5,392 nucleotides of DNA from Firmicutes bacterium CAG:646 (lineage in GTDB: Bacteria > Bacillota > Clostridia > Lachnospirales > Lachnospiraceae), in assembly GCA_000432335.1 (NCBI GenBank), contig HF995414.1:11995-17386 (forward strand), written 5' to 3'. The notes beneath the pieces are model-generated. The model ran no database searches, was not told the DNA's origin, and saw nothing but the letters and a program-made list of their open reading frames with translations. The stretch's first letter is position 1; each line of letters begins with the position of its first letter. Positions 1-5,392 of the stretch are shown in pieces. A program made the position numbers and the translations under genes.

Positions 1-1473
1 GTGGAACATATAATTACAGAACTTTCAAAATATTTGATCATTCTTTTAATGATGCTGTTTACTTTCCAGTGCTTCACGATTTTTCGAAAGCATGATCTGG
101 AAGATAAATATCAGGTTCTGCGAAAACAGATTGTCCTGATGTTGTTTATGAATTTTGTGGCGTACGGAGTTCTGTACATGAAGACAAAAGAGACGAATAT
201 GATCTTGATGTGCGGAGCAGTATTTCTTTTTATTATCGTAGTGCAGATTTTGTACCGGGTGATCTACAGAAAGGGAAATCTACTGATCGTCAACAATATG
301 TGTATGCTGCTCAGTATCGGTTTTTTGATCCTCAGCCGTCTGAATTTTGACAAGGCGGTGAAGCAGTTTGAAATTGTGGTGGTTGGTATGGTGCTGTCTT
401 TTGTGGTCCCAGTGATCGTGCGGAAGGTGAAACTTTTGAAAGATCTCACCTGGCTGTATGGAATTGTCGGTATCATTCTGCTGGCACTGGTTTTGGTTAT
501 CGCAGCGACTTCCGGCGGTGCAAAATTATCCATCGATATCGGTGGTGTGACGTTCCAGTTTTCGGAGTTGGTAAAGATTACGTTTGTATTCTTTGTAGCC
601 GGTATGCTCCGGGAAGATCAGAGTTTTAAGCGGGTGGTGATCACTACGGCGGTGGCAGGACTTCATGTGCTGATTCTGGTATTCTCCAAAGATCTGGGAA
701 GCGCCGTTGTGTTTTTTGTCGCTTATCTGGTCATGCTGTATGTGGCAACCAAAAAGCCGTTGTATGCGCTGGCAGGTCTGGGAGGCGGTACTCTGGCCGC
801 TGTTGTGGCGTACTTTCTGTTTAACCATGTGCGGCAGAGGGTGGAAATCTGGAAAGACCCGATTGCCGTTTATGACAAAGTGGGCGGAGGATATCAGACT
901 GCCCAGGGGCTTTTTGGCATTAGCGCCGGCGGTTGGTTTGGGCAAGGACTGGGAGAAGGAATGCCTAATATCATACCGGTAGTAGATAAAGATTTTATTT
1001 TTGCGGCGATCTGTGAGGAACTGGGAGCAATTTTTGCTATTTGCGTGCTGCTGGTGTGTATGAGTCTGTTTTTGATGATCGTCAATGTATCCATGAAAAT
1101 GAGCAAGCCATTTTATAAACTCATCGCTATGGGGCTGGGGGCAGAGTACGCATTTCAAGTTTTCCTGACCGTGGGAGGCTCCAGTAATTTTATCCCTATG
1201 ACAGGTATCACGCTTCCTCTGGTAAGTTATGGAGGAAGTTCCGTGATCTGTTCCATACTGATGCTGGCGATTATTCAGGGCTTATATATTCTCAGGGAAG
1301 ATGAAGGTGAAGAACTTGAAAGGCAGAGAAGAAAGAACGAAAAACGTAAAAAAACAAAAAAGAAAAACGGGCGCGGCTCCGGTGGAATTTCGTCCGGAGG
1401 ATCTGCAGGACAGCGGGAGAAAACCCTCGAAGAAAAAATCCAGGAGCAAACAGAAAAAAGCCTCAACTGGTAA
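1..1473 (+). CDS. rodA: SEDS-family peptidoglycan glycosyltransferase (RodA/FtsW/SpoVE), actinobacterial RodA-like
   Basis: This is an integral membrane polymerase that joins lipid II into glycan strands and works with a class B PBP. The 490-residue product has about 13 hydrophobic segments. The first three (roughly residues 11-28, 43-60 and 66-88) precede the usual ten-helix SEDS core, which starts near residue 98. Family motifs seen are FQFSELVKI (185-193), KDLG (230-233, with the expected essential Asp at 231), a GYQTAQGLFG/GGWFGQGLGEG block (297-320), DFIFAAICEELG (331-342) and PLVSYGGSS (406-414). The KDLGSAVVFF, LYVAT and EIWKDP wording resembles, from memory, the RodA paired with PbpA in actinobacteria, so the symbol is by analogy. 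FtsW or SpoVE remain possible names. After the last helix (about residue 431) there is a charged 58-residue cytoplasmic tail, most of it encoded inside the overlap with the next gene. The GTG start is the first base of the window, so its ribosome binding site is not visible and the true start could lie slightly upstream. Confidence 0.93.
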   Translation: MEHIITELSKYLIILLMMLFTFQCFTIFRKHDLEDKYQVLRKQIVLMLFMNFVAYGVLYMKTKETNMILMCGAVFLFIIVVQILYRVIYRKGNLLIVNNMCMLLSIGFLILSRLNFDKAVKQFEIVVVGMVLSFVVPVIVRKVKLLKDLTWLYGIVGIILLALVLVIAATSGGAKLSIDIGGVTFQFSELVKITFVFFVAGMLREDQSFKRVVITTAVAGLHVLILVFSKDLGSAVVFFVAYLVMLYVATKKPLYALAGLGGGTLAAVVAYFLFNHVRQRVEIWKDPIAVYDKVGGGYQTAQGLFGISAGGWFGQGLGEGMPNIIPVVDKDFIFAAICEELGAIFAICVLLVCMSLFLMIVNVSMKMSKPFYKLIAMGLGAEYAFQVFLTVGGSSNFIPMTGITLPLVSYGGSSVICSILMLAIIQGLYILREDEGEELERQRRKNEKRKKTKKKNGRGSGGISSGGSAGQREKTLEEKIQEQTEKSLNW

Positions 1474-2866
1474 GGAGTATGTGTTTATTTCTTATTGTTT
1501 CGTAGTGGTTTTTCTGGCGCTTATCGGTTATCTGGTCTATTTTAATGTGGAACTGGCAGATGATTACGCCAACAGTCCGTATAACAGCAAGCGGCAGGGA
1601 ACGTATCAGGAGCGGGTGGTGAAAGGCGAGATCCGGGCGGCAGACGGGGAAGTGCTGGCAAGTACCAAGAAAGATTCTGAAGGAAAAGAATTTCGTCTGT
1701 ACCCGTATGAGAATGTATTTGCCCATGTGGTGGGTTATTCTTCTGCAGGAATCAGCGGACTGGAGCAGAGTATGAATTCTCAGCTTTTAACTTCCCATGG
1801 AAATATGCTGGAACAGGTGGAAAATGAATTTAAGGATGAAAAAAATATCGGGGACAATGTGATTACAACGCTGGACGTTAAACTGCAGCAGGCGGCTTAT
1901 GACGCTTTGGGCGATCATAAGGGCGCCGTGGTAGTTATGGAACCGGATACGGGAAAGATTTTGGCAATGGTGAGCAAACCGGACTTTAATCCGAACACGC
2001 TGTCGGCAGACTGGGAGGCGATTACCGCTGATAAAGATAATTCCAGTCTGGTAAATCGGGCAACGCAGGGGCAGTACCCTCCGGGATCGACCTTTAAGAT
2101 CATTACCTCTCTGGCGTATTGGAGACAACACAACACACTGGACGGATTCGATTTTAACTGTACCGGAGAGGTGGAAAATGGGGGATATACCATTCACTGT
2201 TACCATAATACTGCTCATGGAGCGTTGGATTTTTCTTCTGCATTTGCAAAATCCTGCAACACGGCATTTGCTCAGATTGGTGTGGATCTGGATCGGGAGA
2301 AGTATCGGGAAACGGTGGACAGCTTGTTGTTTAACCAGGAACTGCCTTTGGATATGCCGTACAGAAAGAGCCGTTTTGATCTGGAGAAAAACAGCGCGGA
2401 CGCTTTGACGATGCAGACAGCGATCGGACAGGGGGACACGCTGGTATCGCCTATGTATATGGCTATGTTTGCCAGCAGTGTTGCCAATGACGGAACACTG
2501 ATGAAACCTTATCTGGTAGAACGGATTGAAACGTATACCGGGGACACGGTGAAAAAGTATGCGCCGAAGGAATATAAAAAGCTGATGACGGCGCAGGAGT
2601 CTGAGATGTTGACCAAGCTAATGACAGGCGTGGTGGAAAACGGAACGGCTTCTTCCCTTTCGGGAAGAGGTTATACGGCGGCAGGAAAGACGGGAACAGC
2701 GGAGCATGGAGATGTAAGTGTTACCACGCCTCATTCCTGGTTTGTAGGTTTTTCCAATGTGGAGGATCCGGATATTGTTGTCAGTGTGATCGCAGAAGAG
2801 GCAGGAGCGGGAAGCGAGGTTGCTGTACCGATTGCCGGAAAAATATTTGACGCCTATTATAATTGA
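1301..2866 (+). CDS. pbpA: class B penicillin-binding protein, peptidoglycan D,D-transpeptidase (PbpA-like)
   Basis: This membrane-anchored transpeptidase cross-links peptidoglycan outside the cell and is the expected partner of the SEDS polymerase just upstream. The 521-residue product has a Lys/Arg-rich cytoplasmic tail (1-60), one uncleaved signal-anchor helix (about 61-83), a short pedestal region (about 95-175, including AHVVGYSSAGISGLE) and a transpeptidase domain (about 185-520). All three active-site motifs are intact: S263-T-F-K266 with nucleophile Ser263, S318-C-N320 and K463-T-G465. Length and pedestal match PbpA-type enzymes rather than the larger PBP2/PBP3 forms. The ATG at 1301 is the only in-frame ATG after the upstream in-frame stop at 1259, but it has only a weak AGGG three bases before it and lies 173 nt inside the polymerase gene. 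TTG 1316 and GTG 1481 are alternatives, the latter just after the polymerase stop. The function is secure; the start is not. Confidence 0.93.
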   Translation: MKVKNLKGREERTKNVKKQKRKTGAAPVEFRPEDLQDSGRKPSKKKSRSKQKKASTGKEYVFISYCFVVVFLALIGYLVYFNVELADDYANSPYNSKRQGTYQERVVKGEIRAADGEVLASTKKDSEGKEFRLYPYENVFAHVVGYSSAGISGLEQSMNSQLLTSHGNMLEQVENEFKDEKNIGDNVITTLDVKLQQAAYDALGDHKGAVVVMEPDTGKILAMVSKPDFNPNTLSADWEAITADKDNSSLVNRATQGQYPPGSTFKIITSLAYWRQHNTLDGFDFNCTGEVENGGYTIHCYHNTAHGALDFSSAFAKSCNTAFAQIGVDLDREKYRETVDSLLFNQELPLDMPYRKSRFDLEKNSADALTMQTAIGQGDTLVSPMYMAMFASSVANDGTLMKPYLVERIETYTGDTVKKYAPKEYKKLMTAQESEMLTKLMTGVVENGTASSLSGRGYTAAGKTGTAEHGDVSVTTPHSWFVGFSNVEDPDIVVSVIAEEAGAGSEVAVPIAGKIFDAYYN

Positions 2867-2870
2867 TGAA

Positions 2871-2877
2871 AAAGGAG
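2871..2877 (+). promoter_or_regulatory. ribosome binding site of the alpha-glucosidase gene
   Basis: AAAGGAG lies 11 nt before the ATG at 2889, a slightly long spacing. It supports that ATG over the in-frame ATG at 2820, which lies inside the transpeptidase gene. The site also sits within an 8-codon minicistron (2866-2892), so ribosomes finishing the transpeptidase could reinitiate here. Confidence 0.7.
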
Positions 2878-2888
2878 CGAACACGCCA

Positions 2889-4526
2889 ATGAAACACAAA
2901 AAAGACTGGTATAAGGAACTGGTGATTTATCAGATCTATCCCAGAAGTTTTAAGGATGGAAACGGGGATGGAATTGGTGATTTAAGGGGAATGATCGAGA
3001 AACTGGATTATCTGAAAGAACTTGGCGTAAATGCTGTCTGGATGTCTCCGGTGTACGCATCGCCAAACGTAGACAACGGTTATGATATTTCCGATTATTT
3101 TTCTATTATGGAAGAATTTGGCTCTATGGAGGACTGGGAAGAATTTCAGGGGGGCGCTCATGCAAGGGGAATTGCCGTGATCATGGATCTGGTATTGAAC
3201 CATACGTCTGACCGCCATAGATGGTTTCAGGAGTCAAAGAAATCAAAGGATAATCCATACAGTGATTTTTATATCTGGCGTGATCCGGCTCCGGGCGGCG
3301 GCGCTCCCAATGGGTGGATGTCTGTATTTGGAGGCAGCGCCTGGGAATATGAACCGGAGAGAAACCAGTATTATCTGCATTTGTTTGCAAAAGAACAGCC
3401 GGATTTGAACTGGGACTGTGAGGAGACCAGAGAAAAAATCTTTGATATTATCCGTTTTTGGAATGAAAAAGGGGTAGACGGATATCGGGTGGACGCCATC
3501 AGTTATCTGGATAAAGGATTAGATGGACGGGCAGATTTTCAGGAAAAAATCGGTACGATAGCCTGCGCAAATTTGGAAGGAACCCATCGGTATATCAGGG
3601 AGATGGCAGAAAAAACTTTTGCTCCAGGCCATCTCGTGAGTGTAGGGGAGGTTAATATCAACAATGAGGAGGACAGCAGAAAGTATTCCAGCGCTGCCAG
3701 TGGGGAATTTCATATGGCGATTCCTTTCGTGCCTCCCATTGTAGAAATGAAAACCTGGTCACCGGAAAAATTGAAAGAGGATCTGGAAAGGGATTATAGA
3801 GTACTGAAGGAAGATGGCTGGTGGGCAAGATTTTTCAGCAATCATGATAAGCCGCGCCAGGTATCTCTTTATGGAAATGATACAGTATACTGGAAGGAGT
3901 CTGCCAAAATGTTGGCCTGCTATCTTCATACATTGCCGGGAACGCCTTTTGTTTATCAGGGAGAAGAATTGGGTATGACGAATGTACGGTATCATTCCAT
4001 AGAAGAATATGATGATATCGATACAAAGAATTATTACAGGACGATGCTGGCGGAAGGAGCTTCGGAAGAGGAGGCGCTGGCAGAAGCTCAGATTATCAGC
4101 AGAGATAACGGCAGAACGCCCATGCAGTGGAATGACAGCGTTTATGCAGGATTTTCTGAGCAAAAACCCTGGCTGGGCGTGAATCCGAACTATGGAAAGA
4201 TCAATGCGGAAAGTCAGATGCAGGAGGAAACCTCTGTGTTTCGGTTTTATCAGAGGCTTATTGCGCTGCGAAAAGAAAATCTAGTGATGATCTATGGAGA
4301 TCTTACCATGTGCGCTCCCAAGGAAGGACCGATAATCGCCTATACCAGAAGTTGGAATGGCGTAACCTGGTTGGTGATTCATAATTTTTCCGCTGAGGAT
4401 CAGATTTTCCGGTATGACGGCATCCGGGGAAATGAAAAGGTAATCCTGTCAAATTATGAGGAAAAACAGATGGGACAGGGAATCATCAAACTGAAGGCAT
4501 ATGAAACTGTAGTGTTGGATAATTGA
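2889..4526 (+). CDS. malL: GH13 alpha-glucosidase (oligo-1,6/alpha-1,4-glucosidase family, subfamily 31-like)
   Basis: This intracellular exo-acting enzyme hydrolyses terminal alpha-linked glucose from short malto- or isomalto-oligosaccharides. The 545-residue product has no signal peptide. It opens with the WYKELVIYQIYPRSF block and a Ca-binding loop (D23, N25, D27, I29, D31). GH13 regions follow in order: DLVLNH (100-105), GYRVDAI with nucleophile D202, VGEVN with acid/base E254, and NHD (318-320) with transition-state stabiliser D320. QGEELGMTN (357-365) and RTPMQWN (409-415) are typical of this subfamily, and a beta-rich C-terminal domain covers about residues 470-545. Residue 203, just after the nucleophile, is Ala rather than the Val of alpha-1,6-specific members, which suggests a preference for alpha-1,4 bonds. 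Trehalose-6-phosphate hydrolase and sucrose isomerase fit less well. The gene starts 22 nt after the transpeptidase stop with no terminator between them, so it is probably co-transcribed. The symbol follows usual naming and does not settle specificity. Confidence 0.92.
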   Translation: MKHKKDWYKELVIYQIYPRSFKDGNGDGIGDLRGMIEKLDYLKELGVNAVWMSPVYASPNVDNGYDISDYFSIMEEFGSMEDWEEFQGGAHARGIAVIMDLVLNHTSDRHRWFQESKKSKDNPYSDFYIWRDPAPGGGAPNGWMSVFGGSAWEYEPERNQYYLHLFAKEQPDLNWDCEETREKIFDIIRFWNEKGVDGYRVDAISYLDKGLDGRADFQEKIGTIACANLEGTHRYIREMAEKTFAPGHLVSVGEVNINNEEDSRKYSSAASGEFHMAIPFVPPIVEMKTWSPEKLKEDLERDYRVLKEDGWWARFFSNHDKPRQVSLYGNDTVYWKESAKMLACYLHTLPGTPFVYQGEELGMTNVRYHSIEEYDDIDTKNYYRTMLAEGASEEEALAEAQIISRDNGRTPMQWNDSVYAGFSEQKPWLGVNPNYGKINAESQMQEETSVFRFYQRLIALRKENLVMIYGDLTMCAPKEGPIIAYTRSWNGVTWLVIHNFSAEDQIFRYDGIRGNEKVILSNYEEKQMGQGIIKLKAYETVVLDN

Positions 4527-4558
4527 CCAGAAAAGACTATTTATTATTCACGATAAGG

Positions 4559-4587
4559 TTGCACAGTTTTTTGAAAAGAGTTATACT
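4559..4587 (+). promoter_or_regulatory. candidate sigma-A promoter P1 of the Nudix gene
   Basis: TTGCAC (4559-4564) and TATACT (4582-4587) are separated by 17 nt. The -10 matches consensus at 5 of 6 positions and the -35 at 3 of 6. The predicted start near 4594 leaves a leader of about 35 nt before the ATG at 4630. It overlaps a second candidate, and the sequence alone does not show which is used. Confidence 0.5.
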
Positions 4588-4600
4588 AAATTTATAAAAT
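4571..4600 (+). promoter_or_regulatory. candidate sigma-A promoter P2 of the Nudix gene
   Basis: TTGAAA (4571-4576, 5 of 6 to consensus) is followed after 16 nt by TATAAA (4593-4598, 5 of 6), or after 18 nt by TAAAAT (4595-4600). Its -35 box is better than that of P1. The predicted start is near 4605, giving a leader of about 25 nt. No convincing rho-independent terminator lies between the glucosidase stop at 4526 and these boxes, so read-through may add to transcription. Confidence 0.5.
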
Positions 4601-4615
4601 GGCACAACGCATAAC

Positions 4616-4622
4616 AGGAGGG
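4616..4622 (+). promoter_or_regulatory. ribosome binding site of the Nudix gene
   Basis: AGGAGGG lies 7 nt before the ATG at 4630, which is ideal spacing. The in-frame TTG at 4624 is only one base from this site, so ATG 4630 is the start. Confidence 0.85.
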
Positions 4623-4629
4623 ATTGCAT

Positions 4630-5088
4630 ATGATTGAGGCAACAAGCTGTGGCGGAGTGGTAATATACCGGGGAAAGATCCTGACCCTGTACAAGAGCTA
4701 TCGGAATAAGTACGAGGGATGGGTTTTGCCCAAAGGAACTGTGGAAGCAGGAGAACGATACGAGGATACCGCAATTCGCGAGGTCAGGGAAGAAGCTGGT
4801 GTACAGGCATCGATTGTTAAGTATATTGGTAAGAGTCAGTATAGTTTTACAGTACCGGAAGATACTGTAGAAAAGGAAGTTCATTGGTTTTTGATGACAG
4901 CGGACAGTTATTACAGTAAACCTCAGAGAGAGGAATATTTTGTAGATTCTGGTTATTACAAGTTCCATGAGGCTTACCATCTGCTGAAGTTTTCCAATGA
5001 AAGACAGATCCTGGAGAAGGCCTACAGTGAATATCTGAATCTGAGAAAATCAAACCTGTGGGGCAGTCGCAAATATTCGTTGCTGTGA
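4630..5088 (+). CDS. Nudix hydrolase (MutT / Ap4A-hydrolase-like)
   Basis: This is a cytoplasmic pyrophosphohydrolase that cleaves nucleoside-diphosphate-linked substrates using divalent metal. The 152-residue product is a single Nudix domain of normal length. A complete Nudix box occupies residues 36-58 and fits GX5EX7REUXEEXGU: G36, E42, R50-E51, E54-E55, G57, with catalytic metal ligands in the REVREE helix. The WVLPKG just before the box (31-36) is common in dinucleoside-polyphosphate and diphosphoinositol-type Nudix enzymes, so Ap4A-like substrates are plausible. A MutT-type nucleotide-pool sanitiser cannot be excluded. The C-terminus (about 112-152) is a charged helical segment ending in NLWGSRKYSLL. 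It has its own candidate promoters and lies 106 nt upstream of pap. The fold is certain; the substrate is unknown. Confidence 0.9.
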   Translation: MIEATSCGGVVIYRGKILTLYKSYRNKYEGWVLPKGTVEAGERYEDTAIREVREEAGVQASIVKYIGKSQYSFTVPEDTVEKEVHWFLMTADSYYSKPQREEYFVDSGYYKFHEAYHLLKFSNERQILEKAYSEYLNLRKSNLWGSRKYSLL

Positions 5089-5101
5089 ACAGTAATGCCA
5101 A

Positions 5102-5172
5102 GAGAGCTGCTGCATTAATTGCTGAAGAGAAATCTGGGAACATTCTTGAAAACGATTAATGCGGCAGCTCTT
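5102..5172 (+). repeat. long imperfect inverted repeat / RNA hairpin in the pap leader
   Basis: The left arm AGAGCTGCTGCATTAAT (5103-5119) and right arm ATTAATGCGGCAGCTCT (5155-5171) pair over 17 bp with a single T/G mismatch that is a G-U pair in RNA. Adding G5102-U5172, U5120-G5154 and G5121-C5153 makes a 20-bp stem around a 31-nt A-rich loop. A bulged alternative pairs CAAG (5099-5102) with CTTG (5170-5173). No T-run follows on either strand, so this is not a standard intrinsic terminator. It begins 13 nt after the Nudix stop and ends 8 nt before the pap ribosome binding site. It could be an mRNA processing or stability element, a leader regulator, or a dispersed palindromic repeat. Confidence 0.8.
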
Positions 5173-5180
5173 GTCATAGA

Positions 5181-5187
5181 GAGGAGG
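5181..5187 (+). promoter_or_regulatory. ribosome binding site of pap
   Basis: GAGGAGG lies 7 nt before the ATG at 5195. It is a strong, ideally spaced site directly downstream of the long hairpin, and it fixes the pap start. Confidence 0.85.
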
Positions 5188-5194
5188 CTTTCTT

Positions 5195-5392
5195 ATGCTG
5201 GAACAAATTGATCTGACGAAAACCGTTGGTCGGGAGGAATACAAAGAAAAAATGGGCAGGATGGAGCCGAAGCTCGCCCGTCTTCAGAGGGAGTGCCGGG
5301 AGCTTGGTATTCCGGTGATGATCGTATTTGAGGGATTCGGCGCTGCCGGAAAAGGGGTGCAGATCAGTAAGTTGATTGCGCCTTTAGATCCC
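5195..5392 (+). CDS. pap: polyphosphate:AMP phosphotransferase (PPK2 family), N-terminal fragment
   Basis: The gene runs off the window after 66 complete codons. Pap transfers phosphate from polyphosphate to AMP, giving ADP, in the cytoplasm. The visible part holds an N-terminal helical segment (about 1-36, including REEYKEKM), then a beta strand IPVMIVFEG (39-47) leading into a Walker A loop GFGAAGKG (47-54) with Lys53, and a helix VQISKLIAPLDP. This strand-loop-helix with a following LDP is the start of a PPK2 P-loop kinase domain. The usual Asp of the PPK2 Walker A (GxDAAGKG) is Gly49 here. That is consistent with the degenerate first domain of two-domain Pap proteins of about 500 residues, but the second domain is not in view. 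A single-domain PPK2 is the alternative. Regulation may involve the hairpin upstream. Confidence 0.8.
   Translation, partial: MLEQIDLTKTVGREEYKEKMGRMEPKLARLQRECRELGIPVMIVFEGFGAAGKGVQISKLIAPLDP

Noticed and set aside
526..1158. 210-codon open frame on the minus strand
   Set aside because: It lies wholly antisense to the SEDS polymerase core, whose motifs are intact. Its product is rich in His, Gln and Ser with no recognisable domain, as expected of a shadow frame.
1787..2218. 143-codon minus-strand open frame
   Set aside because: It is antisense to the transpeptidase domain with its intact S263xxK motif, and it shows no domain or suitable ribosome binding site.
2820..2888. Upstream ATG extension of the alpha-glucosidase
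   Set aside because: It would add 23 residues encoded inside the transpeptidase gene. The conserved GH13 N-terminus and the AAAGGAG site both support ATG 2889.
3759..4163. 134-codon minus-strand open frame
   Set aside because: It is antisense to conserved GH13 regions IV and V, and its product has no family features.
4527..4580. Terminator after the alpha-glucosidase
   Set aside because: There is a T-run at 4567-4572, but I find no GC-rich inverted repeat before it.
4624..4629. TTG start for the Nudix gene
   Set aside because: It is only one base from the AGGAGGG site, whereas ATG 4630 has ideal 7-nt spacing.
4537..4980. 147-codon minus-strand open frame covering the Nudix gene
   Set aside because: The plus strand carries a complete Nudix box and an ideal ribosome binding site; the minus-strand product resembles nothing known.
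5095..5118. Seven-codon ATG frame at the left arm of the hairpin (possible leader peptide)
   Set aside because: It has no ribosome binding site and no runs of regulatory codons, so there is no support for a leader peptide.
5102..5172. Rho-independent terminator between Nudix and pap
   Set aside because: The stem is strong, but no T-run follows it on either strand, and the loop is long (31 nt).

Overview
The window looks like chromosomal DNA of a low-to-medium-GC Clostridia member, most likely Lachnospiraceae-like. This rests on the AGGAGG-type ribosome binding sites, the tight same-strand gene packing, the Lys-rich proteins and the gene families. The assignment is made from memory of these families, not from a search. 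All five genes are on the + strand and together cover about 96% of the window.

Layout: (1) 1-1473, a polytopic SEDS-family peptidoglycan polymerase (RodA/FtsW/SpoVE) whose sequence resembles the RodA paired with PbpA in actinobacterial kinase clusters. (2) 1301-2866, its class B penicillin-binding transpeptidase partner, overlapping the first gene by 173 nt in another frame. (3) 2889-4526, a cytoplasmic GH13 alpha-glucosidase only 22 nt downstream, apparently co-transcribed with the wall genes. (4) 4527-4629, a 103-nt intergenic region with two overlapping sigma-A-like promoters. (5) 4630-5088, a Nudix hydrolase. (6) 5089-5194, an intergenic region dominated by a long imperfect hairpin. (7) 5195 to the window end, the first 66 codons of a PPK2-family polyphosphate:AMP phosphotransferase (Pap).

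How they fit together: genes 1 and 2 form a polymerase-transpeptidase pair for septal, elongation or sporulation peptidoglycan. The alpha-glucosidase would release glucose from imported malto-oligosaccharides; its link to wall synthesis is positional only. The Nudix and Pap genes may both touch nucleotide metabolism: a Nudix of this type could yield AMP from dinucleoside polyphosphates, and Pap uses polyphosphate to phosphorylate AMP. That link is inferred.

I found no clear undescribed multi-gene system, mobile element, CRISPR array, tRNA or rRNA. The points most worth a second look are the 173-nt dual-coding overlap that specifies the cytoplasmic tails of both wall proteins, the 8-codon minicistron joining the transpeptidase stop to the glucosidase start, and the long hairpin in the pap leader together with the coding-like reading frame that runs through its left arm.
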